The notes below the pieces were generated by a model. It saw nothing but the letters and a program-made list of their open reading frames with translations, was not told the origin of the DNA and did not search any database. The translations under genes were made by a program, and so were the position numbers. 64,000 nucleotides of DNA from Chitinophaga niabensis (GTDB lineage: Bacteria; Bacteroidota; Bacteroidia; Chitinophagales; Chitinophagaceae): contig NZ_CP154260.1 of assembly GCF_039545795.1 (NCBI RefSeq), positions 3,601,001-3,665,000 on the forward strand, in the 5' to 3' direction. This document shows positions 32,135 to 41,868 of this stretch, piece after piece. Within the stretch, counting starts at the first letter, position 1, and every line of letters begins with the position of its first letter.

Positions 32135-35100
32135 TTAGAATCCGGCACGTATCGTAAATGCGAATGAACGTGTCATGGGCGGCACAAAGCCTTCTTCCTT
32201 ATTCACACTCGTCCTGTTTGAATTATTGGAGGCCGGGTTGAAATTATTCGGCAGGGTATTATATAAGTAGAACAGATCGCGGCCAATGAGGCTTACACCC
32301 AGGTTGTTCAGATGCAGTTTGGCGGCAATATTCTGCGGCAGCGAATAGTTAAGGGCCAGCTGACGAACAGAGATCCAGGAGTTTTCCACTACCCAGTAAT
32401 CTCCTACAGCTGTAGAGAAAGAGCCATAACGGTAAGCGAACTGCGGCAGGTGTGTGGGTGGTACATATCCTTTATCATATGCTTCCTTAAAGGTCATGCC
32501 CCCTACGTTAACGGAAGAACCATCCGGTTGTGTAATGGTTTGCCCGTTGTCAAATACACCATCCGGAATAATACCATCATCATAAGAGATATTCAGATCA
32601 TCCGCATACTTGCTGGTCCAGGAAATACCGCCATGATCTTTATCCCTTCCGAACAGGGAGCTTTTGAAGATACCGGTGTGTGTACCATAACGCATGGAAT
32701 GCATGACCATATCCCCTCCTATTTTAGCATCCAGCAATACATTCACGGAGAAGCTCTTAAAGCGGAAAGTATTATCCCAGCTGCCGCGGAAATCAGGATT
32801 AATATCACCTACATCCATCAGTACATTACTTCTTTTCGGGAAAGCTGCTCTTGCATCAGAACGCCAGTCCAGCACTACCTTTCCATTATTGGGATGGTCA
32901 ATGGGTTTGCCGGTGCCATCTACTGCCTGGTAGGCTTTGGAGTGAATGCGTGTTCTGATCACTCCATAAGCGCCACCTACTTTTGCATAAGGTATCTGGT
33001 CGTTGGAACCTAAACCCTCATCATCCAAAGCATAGTATTCACGATCGCCATAGAGCTCTATTATTTTATTACGGTTGCGGGAATAAGTGAGTGTAGAATT
33101 CCATTCAAAGTTCCTGGATTTTACCGGTGTACCATTCAGCGCAATTTCAATACCCGAGTTCTGGATATTACCTGCATTGATAAGCAGGTTGTTCACACCT
33201 GTTTCAGGTGCGGCAGGGATCCTGATGCCCTGGTTATAGGTATTATCCCTGTATACGGTTGCATCAATGCCAATGCGGTCATTCAGGAAACGCAGGTCAA
33301 TACCCACTTCCTTAGCGATCTTGCGGAGTGGTTTGATGTTCTTATCTACCACAAAGGACTGCCCTTTTTCATCCAGCATATAGGTGAGCAAAGGAAGATT
33401 GCCTCCTCCGGCTGTGGTAGTACCTCTCAGCTTGAAGCCCGCATTGATGATGAATGGATCCACATCTCCACCCAGAGCGGCGATGTTTGTTCTTAGTTTA
33501 CCGAAGGAAATGAACTTAGGCAGCTGGAATGTTTCTGTGAAGATCCAGGATAAGCTGGCTGCGGGATAATTAAAAAAATTATTACCTGAGCCATCAGAAT
33601 AAGTGAGTGCGGAAGACCAGTCACCACGCCAGGTGGTTTGCAGGAATAACTGATCTTTCCAGGCAAGGTCTGCACTTGCATAAATGGAATTCAGGGTTTT
33701 CCTTGGCCTGAAACCGCCGGTAGCAATAGGTGCTTTCTGGGAGTTCTCCACAAAGTAGTTATTGGGGAACAGCAGCCCACCGTCTGTTTGCGATTTGCTG
33801 AACGATTGGGTGTACCGTTGTTGTTCACCTCCGATGTACCCATTCAGCGAAAGGTCTTTGGTGAGCTGTTTGGTTACAAGGGCCATCCACTTCATGAGAT
33901 AGCTCCGTTTGTTGGAATGTTCCAGGCTGTAAAATCCTCCGGAGCCATTATCAGATCCGGTGAAGTTATAACCCTGCCCTAATTCCTTGGCATCATTCCG
34001 TACAGCCAGTGAACTGAAGTTCCCTTCCAGCTGTAACTTCAGCCAGTCAGTGATCGTAGCCGTCATTGTGAGGCGGCCACGGAACATCTGTTCTTCCTGC
34101 GTATAGGTATTTTCGAAGATCCTGAACCAGTAATCTGCACCAGGCACTACATTCGTTTCTGCAGGGTCCGTTACCTTAGGAACACCGCCTAATGAGCTGG
34201 TATACTTGCTGCGTTGTTTCCAGTACTTTGTATCATAGTTACGCGGGAAGATCCATATGAAGTTATTCAGGCCCAGCTGCGGGGGATTCACTCCTTTGAT
34301 GGAAGTATAATCTGCACCTGCATCAAAAGTAAGGAAGCTGGTAAGGTTATGAGTAGCTCTCAGCGAGAAAGCATTCTTGTTCAGCTTATTGCGGAAGTTG
34401 ATACCTTCTGCTTCGTTGCGGGAATAAGATAAACGGAAAGAAGATTTATCTGTAGCACCATCCACCGATACGCTGGTAAGGAATCCCAGGCCGGTCTGGA
34501 AGGCGTCCAGGTAATTGTTCGGCGCCGCTTTATATTCCGTCATGGTACCATCGTAGTTCAACACCTGCTGGCCTGCAAAACGCGGGCCCCAGTTTTCCAG
34601 CTCCCGGTTCTTTTGCGGATCGATATAAGGCTGACCGGCAGAATTAGTGGGGAATACTTTTGTTTGCCATGCTTCATTGGCTTTATAACCGGGGTCGCGG
34701 GTATCTGTAAAGAAATTACCTACGGAACCTCCGCCAAATTCATTCTGAAAATCAGGGCCGCGATAGGGATCCTGTATATTGATGGATTGGGATACACTTA
34801 CACCCCATCCTTTTTTCACCCGTCCTTTTTTAGTGGTGATCAATACTACGCCGTTGATTGCGCGGGAGCCATACAAAGCTGCAGCCGCGGAACCTTTCAG
34901 GATAGATACGCTTTCAAAGTCTTCCATGTTCAGGTTCTTCAGATCGTTCCCGAAGTCCCTGCCCTGTCCGTTGAAGGCATCATTATCCACAAACACCCCA
35001 TCAATTACAAAGATGGGCTGGTTATTCGTGCTCAGTGTAGAGTTACCACGGATCAGGATCCTGGAGTTGCCGAATAAACCGCCGGAACCCTGATCGATAT

Positions 35101-35860
35101 TGATCCCAGCTACTTTACCCTGTAAAGCGTTGATCGGGTTTACTTCATTGGTAGCTGCCAGTTCTGTACCTTTTACTTCCGTTACGGAAAAACCCAGCGA
35201 GCGTTTTTCCTTTCTTACACCTAAGGCTGTTACTACTACTTCTGCCAGGTCTTTTTTAGATTCCTGTAATACAATATCATAAGAAGCGGCAACACCTACT
35301 ACCAGTTCCTGCGTTTCAAAACCAATAGCTGTGAACACCAGCACGGCGCCTTCATTGGCTTCAATGGAAAAAGCACCATTGGCATCTGAAATAGCGCCTC
35401 TTGCCAAACCTTTCACGGCAACGCTTACACCGGGTATGGTAGTACCATCTGCTGCTTTTATAACACCGGTCACCTTTTTAAAGGCTGCGGGGGCAAAAGC
35501 ATCACCGGCCAGTACCATCTTCACACCATTTTTTGAAATGATGATCTGGTTGCCTACCACTTCGTAGGTTACTTTGTAAGGAGATAATAATTCTGTGAGC
35601 ACATCGCCAAGCCGTTCGTTCTGTGCATCCACGCTGACTTTGGTATTCAGTGGGATCGTTTGGGTGGCATAAGCGAATTTAACGGCAGCGGCTTCCTCAA
35701 TTTTAGCCAACACATTTTTGAGTCCTTTGTTGGAGATATTGAGCGTGATCTTTTTATCCAGCACCCCCTGCGCAGCAAAGGCCGGGCTAACAAGGGTTAC
35801 GAATAAAAATAACTTCAATAGCGCTACCCGCATAGTGAATGGGAAGGTATTCATACGCAT
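32135..35860 (-). CDS. SusC/RagA TonB-dependent transporter with STN domain
   Basis: 1241 residues (second ATG 35854 removes two). Signal peptide to about residue 29 (ends FAAQ). STN domain about 38-110 (ITLNISNKGLKNVLAKIEEAAAVKFAY), Ig-like TGVIKAADGTTIPGVSVAVKG, TonB-box region AEVVVTALGVRKEKRSLG, plug with NALQGKVAGINIDQGSGG, RILIRGNSTL, GSAAAALYGSRAINGVVLITTKKG and a barrel ending FAFTIRAGF. It imports an unknown ligand with SusD at 30435. STN and the upstream FecI/FecR pair suggest cell-surface signalling. Confidence 0.95.
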   Translation of the reverse strand: MRMNTFPFTMRVALLKLFLFVTLVSPAFAAQGVLDKKITLNISNKGLKNVLAKIEEAAAVKFAYATQTIPLNTKVSVDAQNERLGDVLTELLSPYKVTYEVVGNQIIISKNGVKMVLAGDAFAPAAFKKVTGVIKAADGTTIPGVSVAVKGLARGAISDANGAFSIEANEGAVLVFTAIGFETQELVVGVAASYDIVLQESKKDLAEVVVTALGVRKEKRSLGFSVTEVKGTELAATNEVNPINALQGKVAGINIDQGSGGLFGNSRILIRGNSTLSTNNQPIFVIDGVFVDNDAFNGQGRDFGNDLKNLNMEDFESVSILKGSAAAALYGSRAINGVVLITTKKGRVKKGWGVSVSQSINIQDPYRGPDFQNEFGGGSVGNFFTDTRDPGYKANEAWQTKVFPTNSAGQPYIDPQKNRELENWGPRFAGQQVLNYDGTMTEYKAAPNNYLDAFQTGLGFLTSVSVDGATDKSSFRLSYSRNEAEGINFRNKLNKNAFSLRATHNLTSFLTFDAGADYTSIKGVNPPQLGLNNFIWIFPRNYDTKYWKQRSKYTSSLGGVPKVTDPAETNVVPGADYWFRIFENTYTQEEQMFRGRLTMTATITDWLKLQLEGNFSSLAVRNDAKELGQGYNFTGSDNGSGGFYSLEHSNKRSYLMKWMALVTKQLTKDLSLNGYIGGEQQRYTQSFSKSQTDGGLLFPNNYFVENSQKAPIATGGFRPRKTLNSIYASADLAWKDQLFLQTTWRGDWSSALTYSDGSGNNFFNYPAASLSWIFTETFQLPKFISFGKLRTNIAALGGDVDPFIINAGFKLRGTTTAGGGNLPLLTYMLDEKGQSFVVDKNIKPLRKIAKEVGIDLRFLNDRIGIDATVYRDNTYNQGIRIPAAPETGVNNLLINAGNIQNSGIEIALNGTPVKSRNFEWNSTLTYSRNRNKIIELYGDREYYALDDEGLGSNDQIPYAKVGGAYGVIRTRIHSKAYQAVDGTGKPIDHPNNGKVVLDWRSDARAAFPKRSNVLMDVGDINPDFRGSWDNTFRFKSFSVNVLLDAKIGGDMVMHSMRYGTHTGIFKSSLFGRDKDHGGISWTSKYADDLNISYDDGIIPDGVFDNGQTITQPDGSSVNVGGMTFKEAYDKGYVPPTHLPQFAYRYGSFSTAVGDYWVVENSWISVRQLALNYSLPQNIAAKLHLNNLGVSLIGRDLFYLYNTLPNNFNPASNNSNRTSVNKEEGFVPPMTRSFAFTIRAGF

Positions 35861-35913
35861 ATTATTTTGGTTGACATTAAATTGTTCACTGTTATTCGCA
35901 GAACGGAATGGTA

Positions 35914-36948
35914 TTAATTACATCCCTGTCCTGTTATATTTATAGCTTCATCTATTATTTCATAATTAGCGCCCACAACCTTACACAATACCGTTAGTTT
36001 CTCGTAAAGGGATTCCTGGTCCAGCGCCACCGTTACCCGGCATTTGGCGAAGAGGGAATGGTTGTATTGTATATCTATCGCATACATCTTTGCCAGGCTG
36101 TCCAGTACATCGCCCACAGGTGCTTCATCATAGTTTAATACGGCAGGTGCCGGTACGGGGTTGGCCAATATGGCTACATCAGTAACATTCAGCTTCTGTA
36201 AAGTGTTCTGTTTCGCATTAAAAATAACCTGTTCATTCGGTAACAGGATAAATTGCTCTGTTGTACTTTCCTTGCGGGAAACGGCTACCTTTCCTGATCT
36301 TACGGCCACCACTATCTGCTCATTTCCTTTCACGCGGAAGCTGGTACCCAATACTTTGGTAATGATGTTACCACTATATACGTAAAAGGGGCGGTTAGCA
36401 TCGCGGGCTACTTCAAAAAAGGCCTCTCCTTCCAGGGATACTTCTCTTTTATCGCCAGACATGAGGCGGGAATAGTGTAAAGTACTGTTAGGACTTAAAG
36501 TAATACGGGTGCCATCCAGCAGGAAGAGTGTCTGCAAACCGGAACTGGTATTCCGGGCGGTTAATTCATGTTTGTTGATCTTTTGTACTACCAGGCCACT
36601 TTTTTCTGTTGTTTTAGTGCCAGATAAGGCAAACCATAATCCTCCTGTGCCTAATAATAATATTACAACAGCTGCAGCAACATAACGGCGCCAGTTCATC
36701 CGGCGCACCGGCGTTTCCAGCTGGCTTTGCAGATCATGCCAGATCTGGTCTGCCAGATCATGACTGTTTGCAGCTTCTTTTTCTGCTTCCCGTATGCTGC
36801 GGATCATTTTCACCATCGCCTCCCTGTCAGGATGCTGTTGCACCCAGTTCTGCCAGTGCGCGTTGTCCTCCGGCCGGGGGCTTAATACCCAGCTGATAAA
36901 TTCGTCATTCTGCAGCAATGCTTCCAGGTCCTGTTGTGAATACGACAT
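35914..36948 (-). CDS. FecR-family anti-sigma factor
   Basis: 344 residues. Cytoplasmic N-part (1-88), membrane helix about 89-108 (VAAAVVILLLGTGGLWFALSG), FecR domain (LQTLFLLDGTRITLSPNSTLHYS...SLEGEAFFEV) and C-terminal DUF4974 (NYDEAPVGDVLDSLAKMYAIDIQYN). Between fecI (62 bases) and susC (54 bases). Regulates the sigma factor at 37010-37591 according to the state of the STN domain of SusC2. Confidence 0.94.
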   Translation of the reverse strand: MSYSQQDLEALLQNDEFISWVLSPRPEDNAHWQNWVQQHPDREAMVKMIRSIREAEKEAANSHDLADQIWHDLQSQLETPVRRMNWRRYVAAAVVILLLGTGGLWFALSGTKTTEKSGLVVQKINKHELTARNTSSGLQTLFLLDGTRITLSPNSTLHYSRLMSGDKREVSLEGEAFFEVARDANRPFYVYSGNIITKVLGTSFRVKGNEQIVVAVRSGKVAVSRKESTTEQFILLPNEQVIFNAKQNTLQKLNVTDVAILANPVPAPAVLNYDEAPVGDVLDSLAKMYAIDIQYNHSLFAKCRVTVALDQESLYEKLTVLCKVVGANYEIIDEAINITGQGCN

Positions 36949-37009
36949 ACGAAAAGTTTAAGCGCTTTAATAAGTAGTGTACAACACCTGCCCCGGATAC
37001 TCAGTGGGA

Positions 37010-37591
37010 TCAGATTATTTTTAAGAAAAAAAGAAGAACCCCGGAACTAAGGAATTTCCGGAGGTGTAAAACCGCCCTGTGAAGCAGATTGGTGGCTGAT
37101 TGGTAATTAAGGCCCATGATGCTGGCCACGTCTTCTGTACTGCATCCCTGGAAAAAACGGAGGTTGATCACTTCCTGCTGGCGCTGGGGTAATTGGGAAA
37201 TAGCCCTTTGGATCTGTTCTTTCTGCAGATTTTCTGTTTCCCGGAGTAAAATGCTGGATTCTATATTAAGGGTGTCCGGCGCGTCCGGCACCTCTGACTG
37301 GTAACGTTGCTGCACTTTGGCATTGCGCATGAGTTTGTAACGGAGTGCTTTGAGCAGGTAGGCCTCTATGGAACGCGGGGGTTGGAGCTGCTCTTTCGAG
37401 CGCCATAATTCCATAAACAGATCCTGGATAGCATCCTTCACCACATTTTGTTCACTGGCAATCCGCATCCCATAGGCAATAAGCATATGGATATGCGTGC
37501 GATACAATAGTGCAAAAGCCTCCCGATCTCCATGTTTGAATTTTTCCCAAACTGTGTGGTCAGCCGGGCTTGGTATAACGTTTTGCGGCAT
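37010..37591 (-). CDS. FecI-type ECF sigma factor
   Basis: 193 residues. Region 2 about 20-85 (REAFALLYRTHIHMLIAYGMRI...AIQDLFMELWRSKEQL), region 4 about 125-175 (LPQRQQEVINLRFFQGCSTEDVASIMGLN). It ends with a hydrophobic tail SSGVLLFFLKII, like the first FecI of the window. Directs transcription of the downstream fecR-susC-susD block. ATG 37591. A terminator-like hairpin at 37664 shields it from the upstream GLPGLI-like gene. Confidence 0.94.
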   Translation of the reverse strand: MPQNVIPSPADHTVWEKFKHGDREAFALLYRTHIHMLIAYGMRIASEQNVVKDAIQDLFMELWRSKEQLQPPRSIEAYLLKALRYKLMRNAKVQQRYQSEVPDAPDTLNIESSILLRETENLQKEQIQRAISQLPQRQQEVINLRFFQGCSTEDVASIMGLNYQSATNLLHRAVLHLRKFLSSGVLLFFLKII

Positions 37592-37663
37592 TCCTGAATG
37601 GCAGCTTTCTGAAAAGTAAGGTAGGGATTATTTTTTGAAATATGTAGCCGTTACTGTTGTAAT

Positions 37664-37699
37664 AACCAGGGCGATCTCTTTTTAAAGACCGCCCTGGTT
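37664..37699 (-). terminator. Terminator-like hairpin after GLPGLI-like gene (minus)
   Basis: Arms 37664-37673 and 37690-37699 pair perfectly over 10 bp; the 16-base loop can pair further (TCT/AGA). Following bases on the minus strand are ATTAC, a weak T-tract. Confidence 0.6.
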
Positions 37700-37701
37700 G
37701 T

Positions 37702-38394
37702 TTATTTTGCCTCCTTCATGTTGCTGATCGTTTTCAAACCTTTAGGCGGTAATACATCTGCATCGGCCACTTGCTGGAATTGCACGGATGTGGCTTTGAA
37801 GGAGAAGACCTGGCTTTCCATTTCCAGCACCAGGCCTTTTTCAGTCATGAAGCCTAATGCTCCTCCCAGGATGGGAAGTGCCGTGGTATACCAGTAAACA
37901 GCCTTATCCTTACCTGATCCGGTGATCACCTTTTTACAATCGTAGCCCAGGATCTTGCGGGTTTCTCCTGTTTCTACTTCCTTTCCCTTAAGATCAAGCT
38001 TCACATTATTATTATCACCACCATCATTACCTTTCCCGGAAAGCAGGTATTCCTTATCCCCTACTTTTACGAGCTGGAAGTTTTTCTTTGCATCCATATC
38101 CACATATGTGACACCATTTTCATTCCCCATCTTTATCTGCACGTTTACATCTCCTTCTTCCTGCTCCATTCCTCCCTCACTGCTTTTCACCAACCCGTGC
38201 CGGCCTTTGAAAAGGAAAACAGCTTCCTGTTCCATAAATTCAGGGATAATATCTTTGTATTGCAGCTGATCCGGCTTGAGGCTGGCATGCACGTTCACAC
38301 GGATCTTATAATTGATCTTCCCCTGTGTGTTATCCTGTGCCATCAGTGGCAAACAGGACATGACAAAAATTACAAGTGCTGATAAATGTTTCAT
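37702..38394 (-). CDS. GLPGLI/DUF4412-like periplasmic protein
   Basis: 230 residues with signal peptide (ends LMAQ, residue 19). Starts GKINYKIRVNVHA, then beta-rich with KILGYDCKKVITG and TALPILGGALGFMTEKGLVLEME. The position and strand order match GLPGLI-type proteins, although the GLPGLI string itself is only loosely kept (GGALGF). These are regularly encoded next to TonB-type barrels, as here: its ATG lies 1 base after the barrel's stop. Probably a partner or lid of that barrel. Function unproven. Confidence 0.7.
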   Translation of the reverse strand: MKHLSALVIFVMSCLPLMAQDNTQGKINYKIRVNVHASLKPDQLQYKDIIPEFMEQEAVFLFKGRHGLVKSSEGGMEQEEGDVNVQIKMGNENGVTYVDMDAKKNFQLVKVGDKEYLLSGKGNDGGDNNNVKLDLKGKEVETGETRKILGYDCKKVITGSGKDKAVYWYTTALPILGGALGFMTEKGLVLEMESQVFSFKATSVQFQQVADADVLPPKGLKTISNMKEAK

Positions 38395-38395
38395 G

Positions 38396-41101
38396 TTATG
38401 CTTTTGGTTTTGGAAAAAATTTCAGTTTATAAATGATGCCGAGCATGCCATAACGGCCCAGCATATTGTTCCGCACATCTTCCAGGTAGCCGTTTCCGGA
38501 AGTACGCTGAATGCTTTTGTTCTGGTTAAGGAGATCGCGGCCATCCAGCCTCAGGGAGAAGTTCTTTCCCAATTGCTTTGTTAAGGATACATGCAGCAGA
38601 TACACGCTGGTATTGTAACCTGCAGCCAGACCGGTATTTGCATAGCCATCCCATTCCAGCTCCAGTACCATACTGGCGGGCAGGGTGAACATAGGGCTGA
38701 TGTTATAGTTGAAGGACCAGGATTGTTCTTTACGCTGATCAAAACGGCGGTTGTTATAACCGGCATTCCCTTTCAGCTGCAGGCTGATGTTTTTACCGAA
38801 ATAAGCGGAATACCCGGCTTCCGGCCTGAATGCCCAATTGGTAGCATAGTTAGGCTGTCCATTGGTATACCCGGTATTTTTTGTATAAAAAACACCTGCT
38901 CCAAAATTGATATAAGAACCGCTTTGCCCCGCCGGGAAAGAGAAACCGGCATCCATACCGGCATCATAATTCCCGTTTACATTGATGGGAGAAATCAATT
39001 GCCTTCCGGTGGTGGCATCAAACCTCACCTGGTTTACAATCTTCTGCCTTCCGAGGTTATATTGCATGCGGAGGTATTGTGAACGTTGCTGGTCTTTGCT
39101 GCTATTGCTGAAAGAAAGAGATACACGGTGATCAGATGACTGTTGCAGATCAGGATTTCCTTTACGCGTAACCATGGCTACAGAATTATCTTCCAGCGGC
39201 TGCAACTGTTCCATACCCGGCATACTTGCGGAAGTATTATAATTCAGCTCTAATTTGCGGAGGTTTGAAAAGCGGTATTGCAAATAGAGATGTGGCAGTA
39301 AGGCGGTAAAATCTTTTTCCACCTCATAACCCTTTCTGCTGGAAAGCCCATCCAGTTTATGCTGCTCAAATGCAGTACCCGCAGAGAACTCCAGCTTTTT
39401 ATACCGGGCAGATAAAAGAACGTCTGCCCTGTTCCTGAATGATGCTGTGCTGTAATTATCACTGAACCGCTCGTCTATTACTTTTGTATGTATGTCTTTT
39501 ACGATCTTGTCCGTAGCAGATGTGTTGTAATAGGCCTCTTCTGTAAGTTGCAGGCTGAGTATTTTACTGAGTGGCTCTGTGTAATTGATGCTTCCTGAAA
39601 AGCTGCCACTGGTGGATGTACTGTTTGTTTCCTGGTCCAGTTCTTCTGTGCGTGGTATATTGTAATAACGGCTACGGGTATGGTTCAGTGATGAAAACCT
39701 GTTCCTGTAGTAGTCAGGGGAAAGTGATATGGCCATGGTTCGCCCTTTCTTAGCAAACCTGTGCATCAAAAGAATATTCGCACCTGCGTGATCATTGGTG
39801 CTTGCAGAGCTGGTGGCCTGCGTACCTTCATTCAGCAGTGTTTTCCTGTCTATTGAGAAGGAACGGTATTGCTCGCTTTGGCTGTTAGTATAGGAACCGC
39901 TGTTTAGCCTGGGGGTTATATTAAGCGTGTTTTTATCATTTAGTGTGATCTCCGCAGACATCTCCAGCCGGTGTTCTTCATTCCTGTTACGGGTTGTACC
40001 TTCCTGCTGGTATATGTAAGAAGTATCTGCCAGGAAGTTCTGGCGGTCGCGGGCAAAGGTATTCCTGCTATCTGAGCCGTTGTGAAAATAGCTGCTACGC
40101 CATTTCAGCTTATCCCAGTCGTTATTGAAATTGAAACCTCCGTAGCGGATATCCGTATAACCGGCAGGCCTTAACAGGCTGGAAACATCTCCTCCGCCTA
40201 CACTCACTTTTACGCCTTTCATTTTCATCAGTTCTGCATATACAAAGGGTGGCAGGTTATCTGCCATTCCGGGATCTTTCATCATCATCTGTAACAGTTC
40301 TCCTCCTGTAAAGCCGGACCGGTTCACGTTGTTTGTTTTGGCCAGCAGGGAAAGCTGGCGTTCTCCACTGAAGCTATTAATGTTAGTACCGGCTTCATAA
40401 CGATCATTATTACCCAGGCTTCCGCTTACATTTCCGAACAATCCTCTTTTACGGTCTTTCTTTGTAACGAGGTTGATCACTTTCTTTTTGTTCCCATCTG
40501 CAATGCCAGTAAATTCAGCCATCTCACTTTGCTTATCCAGCACCTGCACTTTTGAGATCATGTCTGCCGGAAGGTTTTTAGTGGCCACTGTAGGGTCGTT
40601 ACCAAAGAATTCCTTGCCATCTACCAATACCTGTTGTACGGCATGGCCTTGTGCTTTGATACTGCCATCCCGGTCTACCCGTATGCCCGGGAGTTTCTGC
40701 AGGAGGTCTTCTACTACAGCATTTTCTTTTGTTTTGAACTTATCTGCATTGTATTCAATAGTATCTCCTTTCATACTGATGGCGGGGGCATCGTTGATCA
40801 CTACCACTTCTTTGAGGTCTCTTCCTCTTGCGGAAAGGAACAATGTATCCGGCAATCCTCCCGGTATACTGAAACGGGTGCGATGCGTGGGATAACCCAG
40901 ATAGGAAAGTGTAATACCGTAATCTCCCTGGGGGAGACCTGTTACTCTAAAATGTCCATCGTTGCCGGTGATGATGGAGGTATCCTTTGTACCGGTGATC
41001 AAAACAGAAGCACCGGATAGTGGTTTACGGGAAGTACTGTCTGCTACCACCTGGGCTTGCAGTGGTAAAGAGAAAAGCAGGCATATGAATAATTGTTTCA
41101 T
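38396..41101 (-). CDS. TonB-type outer-membrane beta-barrel protein (OMP_b-brl family)
   Basis: 901 residues. Signal peptide (about 1-17), carboxypeptidase-like Ig domain (KPLSGASVLITGTKDTSIITGNDGHFRV), plug region with LLQKLPGIRVDRDGSI and VLVDGKEFFGNDPTVATKNLPADMI, and a barrel with long NRN..YGS strands. Lacks an STN domain and has no SusD partner. It lies downstream of the HK/RR pair (77-base gap). A -7 box TAGCTTTG lies 4 bases before its ATG. Transport of peptides or metals is a family guess only. Confidence 0.9.
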   Translation of the reverse strand: MKQLFICLLFSLPLQAQVVADSTSRKPLSGASVLITGTKDTSIITGNDGHFRVTGLPQGDYGITLSYLGYPTHRTRFSIPGGLPDTLFLSARGRDLKEVVVINDAPAISMKGDTIEYNADKFKTKENAVVEDLLQKLPGIRVDRDGSIKAQGHAVQQVLVDGKEFFGNDPTVATKNLPADMISKVQVLDKQSEMAEFTGIADGNKKKVINLVTKKDRKRGLFGNVSGSLGNNDRYEAGTNINSFSGERQLSLLAKTNNVNRSGFTGGELLQMMMKDPGMADNLPPFVYAELMKMKGVKVSVGGGDVSSLLRPAGYTDIRYGGFNFNNDWDKLKWRSSYFHNGSDSRNTFARDRQNFLADTSYIYQQEGTTRNRNEEHRLEMSAEITLNDKNTLNITPRLNSGSYTNSQSEQYRSFSIDRKTLLNEGTQATSSASTNDHAGANILLMHRFAKKGRTMAISLSPDYYRNRFSSLNHTRSRYYNIPRTEELDQETNSTSTSGSFSGSINYTEPLSKILSLQLTEEAYYNTSATDKIVKDIHTKVIDERFSDNYSTASFRNRADVLLSARYKKLEFSAGTAFEQHKLDGLSSRKGYEVEKDFTALLPHLYLQYRFSNLRKLELNYNTSASMPGMEQLQPLEDNSVAMVTRKGNPDLQQSSDHRVSLSFSNSSKDQQRSQYLRMQYNLGRQKIVNQVRFDATTGRQLISPINVNGNYDAGMDAGFSFPAGQSGSYINFGAGVFYTKNTGYTNGQPNYATNWAFRPEAGYSAYFGKNISLQLKGNAGYNNRRFDQRKEQSWSFNYNISPMFTLPASMVLELEWDGYANTGLAAGYNTSVYLLHVSLTKQLGKNFSLRLDGRDLLNQNKSIQRTSGNGYLEDVRNNMLGRYGMLGIIYKLKFFPKPKA

Positions 41102-41105
41102 ACCG

Positions 41106-41113
41106 CAAAGCTA
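41106..41113 (-). promoter_or_regulatory. -7 box TAGCTTTG, 4 bases before the barrel gene ATG
   Basis: Perfect TAnnTTTG on the minus strand, then CGGT and ATG. The barrel gene therefore has its own promoter and an almost leaderless mRNA. Confidence 0.55.
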
Positions 41114-41178
41114 TTTCAGCGGATATGCGGAATGGGTTAACGGGTATGTATGTAGTGTTAATGAATGTTAAAGCTTTG

Positions 41179-41868
41179 CTAGGCGATCAATTTAAACCCT
41201 ACGCTGCGAACATTGATGATCTGTATAGAAGCATCCTGTTGCAGGTATTTACGGATGCGGGTGATGTAAACGTCCATGTTACGGGCATTAAAGAAACCAT
41301 CATCTCCCCAGACATTGAGTAACATGGCTTTCCGGGGAGTTATTGCATTCAGGTGATCCGCCAGCATTTTTAAGATATCCGTTTCCCGTTGTGAGAGCCG
41401 CCGTACTTCTCCTTTAAAGTTTAACTCCTGGCGGTGGCTGTCGAACACATAAGCACCGATCTGGTAAATACCATTACCGGCTGCTTTCTTTGTTTTTAAT
41501 TTCGAACGCCGCAACAGGCCCTGTACACGCAGTAATAATTCTTCGATGCTAAAGGGCTTTTTAATATAATCATCCGCGCCCACACTCAATCCGCGGAGCA
41601 CATCGGCGGTAGTGGTTTTGGCGGTGAGGAATACAATGGGAATTTCTTCATCCGTCATCCTGATCTCTTCTACCAGGGTGATGCCATCCTTTTTGGGCAT
41701 CATCACATCTACTACGCAAACCTCCGGGGAAAAGGAACGGAACATTTCCCAGCCCTCTTTGCCATTGGCGGCACAGCATACTTCAAAGCCGTTTAATTCC
41801 AGCGTTTCCCTGATCACGCTGGCCAGCACCTGCTCATCTTCTACCAATAACAGCCTGATCTTACTCAT
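41179..41868 (-). CDS. OmpR/PhoB-family response regulator
   Basis: 229 residues. Receiver domain (1-118) with Asp54 (CVVDVMMPKKDG), acidic pocket VEDEQ, switch Thr and Lys near 84/106. Winged helix (about 130-228) with LSQRETDILKMLADHLNAITPRKAMLLNVWGDDGFFNARNMDVYI. Start overlaps the kinase stop by 4 bases (ATGA). Likely controls the barrel-GLPGLI operon directly downstream. Confidence 0.95.
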   Translation of the reverse strand: MSKIRLLLVEDEQVLASVIRETLELNGFEVCCAANGKEGWEMFRSFSPEVCVVDVMMPKKDGITLVEEIRMTDEEIPIVFLTAKTTTADVLRGLSVGADDYIKKPFSIEELLLRVQGLLRRSKLKTKKAAGNGIYQIGAYVFDSHRQELNFKGEVRRLSQRETDILKMLADHLNAITPRKAMLLNVWGDDGFFNARNMDVYITRIRKYLQQDASIQIINVRSVGFKLIA

